64,000 nucleotides of DNA. Origin: Silvimonas amylolytica. Its GTDB lineage: Bacteria; Pseudomonadota; Gammaproteobacteria; Burkholderiales; Chitinibacteraceae. Shown one piece after another: positions 44,543-53,053 of this stretch. Under the pieces are notes generated by a model. The model saw nothing but the letters and a program-made list of their open reading frames with translations. It was not told where the DNA came from and ran no database searches. Positions within the stretch are counted from its first letter, which is position 1; each line of letters starts with the position of its first letter. A program made the position numbers and the translations under genes. The DNA lies in NCBI RefSeq assembly GCF_014645555.1, contig NZ_BMLY01000007.1, positions 1-64,000 of the forward strand, in the 5' to 3' direction.

Positions 44543-45274
44543 TCAGCGGGAATAACGGGCAAATTCACCGGTAAATGGTTTGGCGGGTGGCGCGGCCAGA
44601 TCGCCAAATTTGCTGGTCTGCAGTTTCAGTGTAACCAGTGATTCGGCCAGCGCCACCGCTGCGGCAACGCCTTCCACCACCGGCAGGCCAATGCTGGCAG
44701 ACAAGCGCGTGGCCAGATCGGCCATGCCACCACACCCCAGCACAATGGCGCCGATCTGGTCTTCGTCCCGCGCGCGAATGCATTCTGCTTCAATTAACCG
44801 GTAAGACGCGTCTGCCTCATGTTCCAGTGCCAGGACGGGGATTTCTGCCGCGCGCACTTTGCGGCAGCGATTGCCCATGCCGTATTCATGCAACAGGCGC
44901 TCGGCCATGATGCTGGTGCGGCTCAGTGTGGTGACGACCGAAAAGCGCGTGGCGATCAGGCTGGCGACGTGAAATGCGGCCTCGGCAATGCCAATCACCG
45001 GGGCGTTGGTTAACTCGCGTGCAGCGTATAGACCGGGGTCGCCAAAACACGCGATCACATAGGCATCTGTGCCTGCAGCTTCACCCGCGCGGATTTCTTC
45101 ACACACACCGACGGCCGCGATGGTTTCATCAAAGTGGCTTTCTATCGTGATCGGGCCGCTGGCCGGGTTGACGGCAATGATCTCGGTGCCCGGCCGCGCG
45201 GCATTGAGTGCGGCCACGCCCATCTTGTCGGTCATGGCGGCGGAGGTGTTAGCGTTGATGATGCGGATGCGCAT
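44543..45274 (-). CDS. hpxA: aspartate/glutamate racemase family protein, probable allantoin racemase
   Basis: A 243-residue member of the Asp/Glu/hydantoin racemase family with its two catalytic cysteines, Cys76 in ACFGDPGL and Cys181 in LGCGGMADL. Family members such as HpxA and HyuE interconvert enantiomers of allantoin or other hydantoins. Position between the GntR regulator and PuuE strongly favours allantoin racemase, which makes both enantiomers available to the stereoselective allantoinase. The ATG at 45274 is preceded by AGGA. Confidence 0.88.
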   Translation of the reverse strand: MRIRIINANTSAAMTDKMGVAALNAARPGTEIIAVNPASGPITIESHFDETIAAVGVCEEIRAGEAAGTDAYVIACFGDPGLYAARELTNAPVIGIAEAAFHVASLIATRFSVVTTLSRTSIMAERLLHEYGMGNRCRKVRAAEIPVLALEHEADASYRLIEAECIRARDEDQIGAIVLGCGGMADLATRLSASIGLPVVEGVAAAVALAESLVTLKLQTSKFGDLAAPPAKPFTGEFARYSR

Positions 45275-45348
45275 GGTGGTGTCCTGGTCGATAAACATTG
45301 ACGCCGTGAGGGCGCACACAAAATCCCGCGAAGCGGTTCTGACAAGGC

Positions 45349-45379
45349 GCGTGCCTGCGGAAAGTGCGAACAGGCACGC
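45349..45379. repeat. inverted repeat between the GntR and racemase genes
   Basis: GCGTGCCTG at 45349-45357 and CAGGCACGC at 45371-45379 form a 9-bp stem with a 13-base loop in the 145-base gap. No T-run is present; it could attenuate transcription or bind a regulator. Confidence 0.4.
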
Positions 45380-45419
45380 CAGGTTCAGGCAACCCGGTCA
45401 GCAGGGTTTTGTGGGTATC

Positions 45420-46121
45420 TCATGCAAGACCTGTGCCACGCCTTTTGGCGATACTGCCCAGAATGGCCTTCAAGTCAGGCTCGGCGTCTGCGCTGGCAAA
45501 CGAACAACTGCGCTCCACTTCCAGCAAATGCTGCTCCATCCACAGTACGGCGGCGCCGGCATCACGCCGGGTGATCAGGTCCAGAATCTGCTCGTGTTCA
45601 CTGTGGCGGCAAGACACCGCAATCGGGGCACCGTAAGTGGCAATGATCAGCGAAGATCGTGTCACCAACTCCCGCAAAAAATGGGACAACGTGTCGTTAT
45701 CTGCAATGCGGATCAGCGCCAGGTGAAACTCGCCGGATAGTCTGATCGCCGCCTGCCGGTCGCCGGCCAGTTGCGCGGCGTCTTCTTTGTCCATGATCTC
45801 GCCCAGTGCCTTGATTTGCGCGGGGCGGGCATGCGCAATGACCTGCGGCAGGGCCGCGCATTCAATCATGCGGCGGGCGGCGAATACCTCGCGTGCTTCT
45901 TTGACGGAAGGCTGCGCGACTGAGGCGCCCTTGTTGGGAACAATCTCCACCAGTCGTTCATGCGCCAACCGTTGCAGTACCTTGCGGATGCCGGTGCGCG
46001 ACACGCCAAAGGTCTCCGCCAGATCATCTTCTGGCAAGCGCGTGCCAGGCGGCAACTGGACTTCGAAAATGGCGGTGTGCAGATTCTCGTAAATGGCTTC
46101 GTCGCGTGTTCTGCCAGACAT
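45420..46121 (-). CDS. GntR family regulator (FCD type) of allantoin genes
   Basis: A 233-residue regulator: winged helix at 1-75 (IYENLHTAIFEVQLPPGTRL, DDLAETFGVSRTGIRKVLQRL) and an all-helical FCD ligand domain (about 85-215) with the metal-binding Asp/His residues in FHLALIRIADN and HSEHEQIL. It is first in the minus-strand cluster and divergent from the NCS1 permease. Two identical 15-bp sites in that divergent region fit FCD-GntR operators, so it probably responds to an allantoin metabolite. An HpxS-like role is inferred. Confidence 0.9.
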   Translation of the reverse strand: MSGRTRDEAIYENLHTAIFEVQLPPGTRLPEDDLAETFGVSRTGIRKVLQRLAHERLVEIVPNKGASVAQPSVKEAREVFAARRMIECAALPQVIAHARPAQIKALGEIMDKEDAAQLAGDRQAAIRLSGEFHLALIRIADNDTLSHFLRELVTRSSLIIATYGAPIAVSCRHSEHEQILDLITRRDAGAAVLWMEQHLLEVERSCSFASADAEPDLKAILGSIAKRRGTGLA

Positions 46122-46198
46122 GTTTTAACCCTTGTTGATGCCAGTTTCTGGTGCGCCTTGCACCAGTTTGATTCAATTTTGTATTCGTTTTTTCTTAT

Positions 46199-46213
46199 GA
46201 TTGTATACAAAAT
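46199..46213. promoter_or_regulatory. GntR operator candidate 1
   Basis: GATTGTATACAAAAT, centred on the perfect palindrome TTGTATACAA (46201-46210), 78 bases upstream of the GntR gene. The core is of the kind recognised by FadR-subfamily GntR proteins. Identical to the site at 46374. Confidence 0.65.
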
Positions 46214-46373
46214 TTATTCCATTTGGATGACCAGCATCGTAGCACCACCCTGACATAGATCGCCAATATGCGTGTTATATGACGCATTGATGTCACCCTG
46301 GAACGCTTCTTGCTCAACCACTCCTGCAGACCCGTCTAATTTCGAATGACGCAGTACAAGGGTCGATGCATCT

Positions 46374-46388
46374 GATTGTATACAAAAT
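46374..46388. promoter_or_regulatory. GntR operator candidate 2
   Basis: Exact second copy of GATTGTATACAAAAT, 175 bases from the first and 60 bases before the permease ATG, well placed to repress the permease promoter. Confidence 0.65.
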
Positions 46389-46448
46389 GCGTTGCATGCG
46401 GCCCTGGCCCCATGCGGCATGGCAATTCAACAGGTCAGGAGTCATTCA

Positions 46449-47888
46449 ATGTCTGAGCAAATCCCGGCCGGTTACAGCAACCGGCTTTACAACGAAGATC
46501 TGGGACCGCTGAAAAAGCAGGACTGGAACTGGTACAACATCTTTGCGTTCTGGATGTCCGATGTGCACAGCGTGGGCGGCTACGTGTTTGCCGGCAGTCT
46601 GTTCGCGCTGGGTCTGTCCAGCTGGCAGGTGCTGGTGTCGCTGCTGGCCGGCATCTGTCTGGTCAATCTGTTTGCCAACTGGGTGGCCAAGCCCAGCCAG
46701 CAAGCCGGCGTACCTTATCCGGTGATCTGCCGGCTGGCGTTTGGCGTGTGGGGCGCAAATATCCCCGCGGTGATCCGCGGGCTGATCGCCGTGGCGTGGT
46801 ACGGCATTCAAACTTTTCTGGCCTCCAGTGCGCTGACGATTGTGCTGGTGCGCTTCTTCCCTGGCCTTGAGTCACTCAGTCACAGCCAGTTTGCCGGTCT
46901 GTCTTATCTGGGATGGATGGGCTTCATGACCATGTGGGTGTTGCAGGCGATCGTGTTCTGGAACGGCATGGAGACCATCAAGAAGTTCATCGACTGGGCA
47001 GGCCCGGCGGTCTACATCGTGATGGCCGCGCTGGCCGTATGGATTGTCATGAAAGCCGGCCCAGGCAAGATCACACTGAATCTGGGCGAAGTGAAGTACC
47101 ACGGCCTGGCCGTGATCGGCCCGATGATCACTGCCATTGCATTGGTTGTGTCGTACTTCTCCGGCCCGATGTTGAATTTTGGCGATTTTTCCCGCTACGG
47201 CAAGTCGTTTTCAGAGGTAAAACGCGGCAATTTCTGGGGTTTGCCGATCAACTTCCTGGCGTTTTCCATTGTCACGGTCGTGATCACCTCAGGCACGATT
47301 CCAGTCTTCGGCCAGATGATTACCGACCCGATCCAGGTGGTCGCAAAGATCGACAACACCACGGTAGCCGTACTGGGCGCGTTCACTTTTGTCACGGCCA
47401 CGATCGGTATCAATATCGTCGCCAACTTTGTGTCACCGGCATTTGATTTCTCTAACTGCAATCCGGGCAAGGTATCGTTCCGGACTGGCGGTTTCATTGC
47501 GGCGATTGGTTCGGTGTTCATCACTCCATGGAACCTGTTCAATTCGCCCGACGTCATCCATTACACGCTCGACACCCTGGCGGCGTTCATCGGCCCATTG
47601 TTTGGTATCTTGCTGGCGGACTTTTACCTGGTGCGCGAACAGAAGATCGAAGTGGAAGATCTGTACAAAGACGGCCCGAGTTCTGCCTACTGGTATGACG
47701 GTGGCGTGAACAAGCGCGCGGTGATGGCCCTGGTCCCATCCGTGGCAGCCGGTTTGCTGATCACCTTTGCCGGGATCAAATCGCTGGCCGACTTCAACTG
47801 GTTTATCGGCTGCGCGCTGGGTGGCGTGGCCTATCTGGCCCTGATGAAAGCGCCGATGCCAGCCCGCGCGGCACGGCAGGTGGCTTGA
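46449..47888 (+). CDS. NCS1 family permease, probable allantoin importer
   Basis: A 479-residue, 12-helix transporter of the nucleobase-cation-symport-1 family (Mhp1/PucI-like). LYNEDLGPLKKQDWNWYNIFAFWMSDVHSVGG at the start, GVWGANIPAVIRGLIAVAWYGIQT and DFSRYGKSF are family motifs; the Trp and Asn/Gln residues of the hydantoin site appear preserved. The AGGAG upstream fixes the ATG at 46449. Its divergence from the GntR-led allantoin genes and shared operator region make allantoin the likely substrate. Confidence 0.92.
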   Translation: MSEQIPAGYSNRLYNEDLGPLKKQDWNWYNIFAFWMSDVHSVGGYVFAGSLFALGLSSWQVLVSLLAGICLVNLFANWVAKPSQQAGVPYPVICRLAFGVWGANIPAVIRGLIAVAWYGIQTFLASSALTIVLVRFFPGLESLSHSQFAGLSYLGWMGFMTMWVLQAIVFWNGMETIKKFIDWAGPAVYIVMAALAVWIVMKAGPGKITLNLGEVKYHGLAVIGPMITAIALVVSYFSGPMLNFGDFSRYGKSFSEVKRGNFWGLPINFLAFSIVTVVITSGTIPVFGQMITDPIQVVAKIDNTTVAVLGAFTFVTATIGINIVANFVSPAFDFSNCNPGKVSFRTGGFIAAIGSVFITPWNLFNSPDVIHYTLDTLAAFIGPLFGILLADFYLVREQKIEVEDLYKDGPSSAYWYDGGVNKRAVMALVPSVAAGLLITFAGIKSLADFNWFIGCALGGVAYLALMKAPMPARAARQVA

Positions 47889-47902
47889 CGTGACACTCTG
47901 AA

Positions 47903-47936
47903 AACAAAACACCCCGGCGTGCCGGGGTGTTTTGTT
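47903..47936. terminator. terminator between the allantoin permease and the PilZ gene
   Basis: A 16-bp perfect stem, AACAAAACACCCCGGC with GCCGGGGTGTTTTGTT, usable from both sides. Confidence 0.92.
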
Positions 47937-47958
47937 CGGGATTAAACCCCAGGCGCGG

Positions 47959-48369
47959 TTAGCGCAATGCGCGCGCCTGCGAGGGGTAGCGCTTGACCAG
48001 TTCATCAATCAATCGGGTTTCGGCCGCTTTGTCGGTGTCCGTAAATTGCAGCCCGAGCCGGAAGCATTGTGATGCTCCATCGTGCACGGCATAGATCACG
48101 CGCACTTCCAGCTGCAGAAACTGCATCACGCCGCCCTGCGCCACCGGCATTTGAGGCGGAACTTCCAGAAAAAGCTCACCCGTCCAGCCGACCGGCAAGT
48201 TGTGTTCGCAATGCATGGCCATCCCGCCCGCGGCGATATTCACACTGCGCCCGTGCCGTTTCAGGTTGCCGCCAACCAGCGCGGCACGCCAACGCACCGG
48301 AACGCGCACGATCCGTTTCTGGTTGCTATCAAGGTTGGGGTCTCTGGCGTAGGCGAGGACTGAGTCCAT
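47959..48369 (-). CDS. PilZ domain protein
   Basis: A 136-residue stand-alone PilZ protein. The c-di-GMP-binding elements RVPVRWRAALVG and GRSVNIAAGGMAMHCEHNLPVG correspond to the R-x3-R and (D/N)-x-S-x2-G motifs, the second in the variant form NIAAGG with Ala in place of Ser. The C-terminus has FRLGLQFTDTD, typical of PilZ strands. It may link c-di-GMP to motility or envelope functions; no neighbour identifies the target. Monocistronic. Confidence 0.8.
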   Translation of the reverse strand: MDSVLAYARDPNLDSNQKRIVRVPVRWRAALVGGNLKRHGRSVNIAAGGMAMHCEHNLPVGWTGELFLEVPPQMPVAQGGVMQFLQLEVRVIYAVHDGASQCFRLGLQFTDTDKAAETRLIDELVKRYPSQARALR

Positions 48370-48568
48370 AATCTTGCTTTTGTTATGCGGTTATATGCGG
48401 GAACGCAAAGAATTCTAACCGGTTTTATGATGGGACCCTCGACTACCGTGCGGGGGTGTTGGAACTACGACACGCCCCACTTTCAACACAATGCCGATGA
48501 CATTTTTACTTTCTTGATCATGGACTTGACTGCAAGAAAACCCCGATCAAAACCCGCCCCTCCCATGC

Positions 48569-48595
48569 AAAAGCCCGGCATTTGACCGGGCTTTT
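48569..48595. terminator. metE terminator
   Basis: AAAAGCCCGG pairs with CCGGGCTTTT around CATTTGA, 24 bases after the minus-strand metE stop. Confidence 0.85.
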
Positions 48596-48618
48596 CTTTA
48601 CATCACCAACAAACAAAC

Positions 48619-50964
48619 TCAGTGCGCACAATCGCAATTGCCGCTGTGCTCATGGGCTCGATACGGGCTGTTGTCCGCGGCCAGCTTACCGTCGCGCGCC
48701 AGTTCAGCCCGGGCGCGGCGGGTGGCATCGAGCATGGTCGACAAGGCCGCCTCGGTTTCCGGCCAGCCACGCGTCTTCAGGCCGCAGTCCGGGTTGATCC
48801 ACAAACGCTCAGCCGGCACCACTTCAGCAGCCTTGCGGATCAAACGCAGCATGTCATCCACTGGCGGTACGCGCGGGCTATGAATGTCATACACACCCGG
48901 GCCGATCTCATTGGGGTACGCAAACTCCCCAAACCCGGCCAGCAGCTCCATGTCTGAGCGCGAGGTCTCGATCGTGATTACATCGGCATCCAGCGCGGCA
49001 ATGGCCGGCAAGATGTCGTTGAACTCGGAATAGCACATGTGCGTGTGGATCTGGGTTTCATCCTCGACGCCACTGGCCGAAACCCGGAATGCCTGGCCCG
49101 CCCAGTCCAGATACTTGAACCAGTCCCGCTTTTTCAGCGGCAGACCTTCGCGAAAGGCCGGTTCATCAATCTGGATCACGCGGATACCCGCTTGTTCCAG
49201 ATCCACGACTTCGTCACGGATGGCCAGTGCAATCTGCGTGGTGATCTCGCTACGCGGCAAATCATTGCGCACAAAGGACCATTGCAGGATGGTCACCGGG
49301 CCGGTCAACATACCTTTCATGGGCTTGCTGGTCAGACTTTGCGCGTACTGGCTCCACGCAACCGTCATGGGGGTCGGGCGGGAAACGTCGCCAAACAGGA
49401 CCGGTGGCTTGACGCAACGGCTGCCATAACTTTGCACCCAACCGTTGCGGGTGAACGCAAAGCCAGAGAGCTGCTCGCCAAAGTATTCGACCATGTCGTT
49501 GCGCTCTGGCTCGCCATGTACCAGTACATCGATACCGAGTTGCTCTTGTTTCTCGACAACCAGACGGATTTCAGCCTGCATCGCCGCGCGATAATCGGCC
49601 TCCGGCAGGTCGCCGCGCTTGAAAGCGGCTCGGGCAGCGCGGATTTCTGCCGTCTGCGGGAAGCTACCAATCGTGGTCGTTGGCAAAGGTGGCAGGTTCA
49701 GCCAGGCCTGCTGTTTTTGTTGGCGTACACCAAACACCGAGGCACGCTGGGAATCCCGTGCCTGCAGGGCCGCAACCCGGGCCTTGACCGCCGGTTGATG
49801 AATACGGGTAGAACTGCGGCGCGACGCCTGGGCGGCGTCCGATGCGGCCAGTATTGCGCCGATGCTATTGGTCCCTTCAGTCAGGCCACGCTTGAGGTTG
49901 GCCACTTCAGAGAGCTTCTGGCGGGCAAAGGCCAGCCACGATATCAGTTCACGATCGAGTGCGGTTTCGTGCCCTAGATCAACCGGGCTGTGCAGCAAGG
50001 AAGAACTGGAGGCGACCCACAATTTGTCGCCCAGTTGCGCCCTGGCATGCTGCAGCGTAGCCAGCGATGCCGTCAGGTCATTCGCCCAGATATTGCGGCC
50101 GTCGACCACGCCCAGCGACAAGACTTTGTCTGCAGGCCATGTGGCAAGGAACGCATCCAGTTGTTGCGGCGCGCGGACCAGGTCCAGATGCACGCCCGCT
50201 ACGGGCAGGCTGGCCAGCAGTGCGGCATGATCCGCCACGCTTTCAAAATAAGTACCCAGCAAGATCTTGAGGCCAGCCTGAGAGAACTCACGGTACACCG
50301 GCGCAAAACCCTCTACCCAGGCTTGGGGCAATTCCAGCGCCAGGATGGGTTCATCGATCTGAACCCACTCCACGCCACGCGCAGCCAGCTTTTCCAGAAT
50401 ACGACGGTAGGCCGGTACAACGCGCCCGAGCAAGGAAAGCGTATCCAGACCCGGCGTCTTGCTCTTGGCCAAAAACAGGAAGGTCAGCGGGCCAATCAAC
50501 ACCGGCTTGACGTTGTGACCTTGCGAGCGCGCCTCATCCACTTCATAGAAAAACCAGTCCACGCCACCATCAAAACGGGTCTCGGCATCCAGTTCCGGCA
50601 CCAGATAGTGGTAGTTGGTATCAAACCATTTGGTCATTTCCAGCGCGGGTTGTCCGGCATTGCCACGGGCCAGTTCAAAGTATTGCTTGAGCGTGAGCTT
50701 TTGAGCGTCAAAGCCAAAGCGCGCGGGGATCGCGCCTAGCAAGACCGAGGTATTGAGCATCTGGTCATACCAGGCAAAATCCCCGGCTGCGACAAAATCC
50801 AGACCCGCTTCACGCTGCCAGGCCCAGTGCGTGCGGCGCAAATCAGCGCCAGTTTTGGTCAGCGCCGCTTCATCAATATCGCCACGCCAGAATTTTTCTT
50901 GTGCGAACTTCAGTTCACGCTGCGCGCCAATGCGCGGAAAACCCAGAACATGAGCCTTGGTCAT
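48619..50964 (-). CDS. metE: cobalamin-independent methionine synthase
   Basis: A 781-residue MetE that transfers the methyl of 5-methyltetrahydropteroyl-triglutamate to homocysteine. The N-terminus [24 protein letters not shown] and the C-terminal zinc site ([25 protein letters not shown]) are intact. An extra Cys/His-rich tail, [11 protein letters not shown], ends the protein. AAGGAG lies 7 bases before the ATG at 50964. Divergent from metR with a MetR box between, so it is regulated by MetR and homocysteine. Confidence 0.97.
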   Translation of the reverse strand: MTKAHVLGFPRIGAQRELKFAQEKFWRGDIDEAALTKTGADLRRTHWAWQREAGLDFVAAGDFAWYDQMLNTSVLLGAIPARFGFDAQKLTLKQYFELARGNAGQPALEMTKWFDTNYHYLVPELDAETRFDGGVDWFFYEVDEARSQGHNVKPVLIGPLTFLFLAKSKTPGLDTLSLLGRVVPAYRRILEKLAARGVEWVQIDEPILALELPQAWVEGFAPVYREFSQAGLKILLGTYFESVADHAALLASLPVAGVHLDLVRAPQQLDAFLATWPADKVLSLGVVDGRNIWANDLTASLATLQHARAQLGDKLWVASSSSLLHSPVDLGHETALDRELISWLAFARQKLSEVANLKRGLTEGTNSIGAILAASDAAQASRRSSTRIHQPAVKARVAALQARDSQRASVFGVRQQKQQAWLNLPPLPTTTIGSFPQTAEIRAARAAFKRGDLPEADYRAAMQAEIRLVVEKQEQLGIDVLVHGEPERNDMVEYFGEQLSGFAFTRNGWVQSYGSRCVKPPVLFGDVSRPTPMTVAWSQYAQSLTSKPMKGMLTGPVTILQWSFVRNDLPRSEITTQIALAIRDEVVDLEQAGIRVIQIDEPAFREGLPLKKRDWFKYLDWAGQAFRVSASGVEDETQIHTHMCYSEFNDILPAIAALDADVITIETSRSDMELLAGFGEFAYPNEIGPGVYDIHSPRVPPVDDMLRLIRKAAEVVPAERLWINPDCGLKTRGWPETEAALSTMLDATRRARAELARDGKLAADNSPYRAHEHSGNCDCAH

Positions 50965-51017
50965 GATTTTCTCCTTATCCATGAATTTGGCTTGTCATCA
51001 TGAACGCGACGCGACTA

Positions 51018-51030
51018 TGATTCAAATTCA
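51018..51030. promoter_or_regulatory. MetR box in the metE-metR intergenic region
   Basis: TGATTCAAATTCA matches the MetR consensus TGAA-N5-TTCA at 7 of 8 positions; a further TTCA half-site is at 51036. It lies in the 96-base divergent region. Confidence 0.6.
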
Positions 51031-51060
51031 AAATATTCACCAATATCATGAGAGTTAATC

Positions 51061-51981
51061 ATGCAATCGCTGCTGGAACTGCGACACCTGAAAACGCTGG
51101 CTGCCATCCATGATCACAAGAGCATCACGCGTGCGGCGGAAAGGCTGCATCTAACGCAATCAGCAATCTCACATCAGTTGCGCTTGCTGGAAGATCACTA
51201 CGGTGTGCCACTGCTGATCCGTAAGGGCAGTTCGCTGGCCTTCACGCCAGCAGGCGAAAAACTGTTATTGCTGGCGCAAACCGTGATGCCGCAAGTCAAC
51301 GCGGCCGAGCGTGATATCGCCAAGCTGCGGGAAGGTGAAGCGGGTCAGCTACGTATTGCCGTTGAGTGCCACACCTGTTTTGACTGGTTGATGCCGGCGA
51401 TGGATATTTTTCGCGAGCGCTGGCCGGAGGTGGAACTGGATATTGTCTCTGGCTTTCATGCCGATCCGGTCGGGCTGATTTTTGAAGACCGCGCAGACCT
51501 GGCGATTGTGTCCGAACTGGAACCCGAACCGCGCGTGGTGCATCACCCTTTGTTTGTGAGTGAAATGATCGCGCTGGTCGCGCGCGATCACCCGCTGGCC
51601 ACCAAACCGTGGCTGGATGCCGCCGACTTTGCCGGCGAAACGCTGATCACTTATCCAGTCCCTGACGACATGCTGGATCTGATCCGCAAAGTGCTGCGCC
51701 CGGCCGGCGTGAACCCGCCCCGCCGTACGACCGAGCTGACAGTGGCGATCTTGCAACTGGTGGCCAGCCGGCGTGGCATTGCTGCACTGCCACACTGGAG
51801 CGTACAACCCTATCTGGAGCGCGGCTATGTCGTCGCCAAACCAGTGACCGAACAGGGTCTGACCAGCGAACTTTATGCCGCCGTTGCGGCCGAACGCGCA
51901 GAAGTGGCGTATTTGCAGGAGTTCGTGAGCATCGTGCGTACTGTCAGCGCAAACGAACTACCTGGCGTGACGCTGTTGTAG
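51061..51981 (+). CDS. metR: LysR family regulator of methionine synthesis
   Basis: A 306-residue LysR-type activator. The N-terminus LELRHLKTLAAIHDHKSITRAAERLHLTQSAISHQLRLLEDHYG is characteristic of MetR, and the effector domain contains ECHTCFDWLMPAMDIFRERWPEVELDI, also MetR-specific. With homocysteine as co-activator it drives metE, which is divergent here. Confidence 0.95.
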   Translation: MQSLLELRHLKTLAAIHDHKSITRAAERLHLTQSAISHQLRLLEDHYGVPLLIRKGSSLAFTPAGEKLLLLAQTVMPQVNAAERDIAKLREGEAGQLRIAVECHTCFDWLMPAMDIFRERWPEVELDIVSGFHADPVGLIFEDRADLAIVSELEPEPRVVHHPLFVSEMIALVARDHPLATKPWLDAADFAGETLITYPVPDDMLDLIRKVLRPAGVNPPRRTTELTVAILQLVASRRGIAALPHWSVQPYLERGYVVAKPVTEQGLTSELYAAVAAERAEVAYLQEFVSIVRTVSANELPGVTLL

Positions 51982-52055
51982 GAATAAACCGGTATGTAAA
52001 AAGTCAGATTCGCTCTTCGCAAAGCAGCGGCGTTTCCATTAAAAAAAGAGTGTCA

Positions 52056-52070
52056 TCCCGCACTGCGGGA
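52056..52070. repeat. short REP-like hairpin after metR
   Basis: GTCA followed by TCCCGC-ACT-GCGGGA, a perfect 6-bp inverted repeat resembling the core of intergenic REP elements, 75 bases after metR. Confidence 0.3.
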
Positions 52071-52153
52071 AAACGTTGATTGCATAAAGCTTGTGCAAAT
52101 CGCCCACCGAAAGCCGCTGTATACCCTGCAGCCGGCTCGTCAGGAGAAGGCTC

Positions 52154-52981
52154 ATGACACAACCCGCTGCCGACAAACTTGCGTGGAATGTCCAGGAAAT
52201 CGACCTGTCACAGGTCGATCTGCCACGGATCCGGAACAATGAAAATTTGTTCTACCTCTTGATTGCGTCGTCGTTCATTGAGAGCGGCGCCGATCTGTAC
52301 ACCAGCAATCTGGTGGACTTCTTCTCAGGTGATCCTGAGGTCAGCAGCTGGTTGCAAAGCCGCTGGGAAAAAGAAGAAATGCAGCATGGCCAGGCGCTGC
52401 GTGCATACGTAGAACATGTCTGGCCAGAATTCCCCTGGCAGGCCGCGTTTGATGACTTCTTCAAGGAATACGCGACCTTGTGCGTGGCCGAAGAACTTGA
52501 ACCCACCCGCGCGCAAGAACTGGCAGCCCGCTGCGTGGTAGAAACCGGCACCTCCAGCCTGTATCGTGCCATCATGAGTTGTACCGATGAGCCGGTACTG
52601 CGTCAGATCACCGATCTCATCCGCCGCGATGAAGTCACCCACTACAAGCACTTCTACCACTTCTTTTTGCGCTACCGCGAGAGTGAATGCCTGACGCGCC
52701 GCAAAACACTCGGCACGTTGTACCGGCGCCTTCTGGAGTTGCGTAACAGCGATGCAGAGATCGCGCTGCGTCATGTATTCAATCACCATAATCCGACCGC
52801 ATCCGGGCGCTATCGGCATGAGATCAATCAACGGGTCAGCGGGATGATTCGCCGCAATTTGCCGGTGGACATGACCATCAAGATGTTGCTCAAGCCCTTG
52901 CTGCTAAAGCCGAATGTGCAAAAAGCTTTGCAGTGGCCGCTGCTGGGCGTGACGCAGGTGTTTTTGCGCATGCCCATTTAA
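52154..52981 (+). CDS. ferritin-like di-iron protein
   Basis: A 275-residue four-helix-bundle protein. A complete set of di-iron ligands can be read: Glu43, Glu75-x2-His78 (EKEEMQH), Glu130 and Glu160-x2-His163 (DEVTHY), spaced as in ferritin-like and ribonucleotide-reductase-like oxygenases. The final 60 residues are basic and may contact membrane or nucleic acid. AGGAGAAGG precedes the ATG. Substrate unknown; it could be a monooxygenase, desaturase or oxidative-stress protein. Monocistronic. Confidence 0.8.
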   Translation: MTQPAADKLAWNVQEIDLSQVDLPRIRNNENLFYLLIASSFIESGADLYTSNLVDFFSGDPEVSSWLQSRWEKEEMQHGQALRAYVEHVWPEFPWQAAFDDFFKEYATLCVAEELEPTRAQELAARCVVETGTSSLYRAIMSCTDEPVLRQITDLIRRDEVTHYKHFYHFFLRYRESECLTRRKTLGTLYRRLLELRNSDAEIALRHVFNHHNPTASGRYRHEINQRVSGMIRRNLPVDMTIKMLLKPLLLKPNVQKALQWPLLGVTQVFLRMPI

Positions 52982-52999
52982 ATACGCAGCCTTCCTTCC

Positions 53000-53036
53000 A
53001 AAAAAGACGGGCGCCTTATACAGGCGCCCGTCTTGT
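53000..53036. terminator. bidirectional terminator between the ferritin-like and DUF748 genes
   Basis: AAGACGGGCGCC pairs with GGCGCCCGTCTT, extended by T-A closing pair. Confidence 0.88.
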
Positions 53037-53053
53037 TGTGTGCGAACGGTGAT

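Larger units (their letters stand above)
46122..46448. promoter_or_regulatory. divergent promoter region of the allantoin cluster
   Basis: The 327-base gap between the GntR and permease genes has no gene. It contains an inverted repeat CTGGTGC-GCCTT-GCACCAG at 46148-46166 near the GntR start, and two identical GATTGTATACAAAAT sites. AGGAG precedes the permease ATG. Confidence 0.65.

Noticed and set aside
46148-46166. CTGGTGC-N5-GCACCAG considered as an NtrC site
   Set aside because: The half-sites are in the reverse order of the NtrC consensus (TGCACC-N5-GGTGCA), so only an inverted repeat is reported.
49039-49977. Open frame of 312 codons on the plus strand
   Set aside because: Antisense to metE; shadow of a well-conserved gene.
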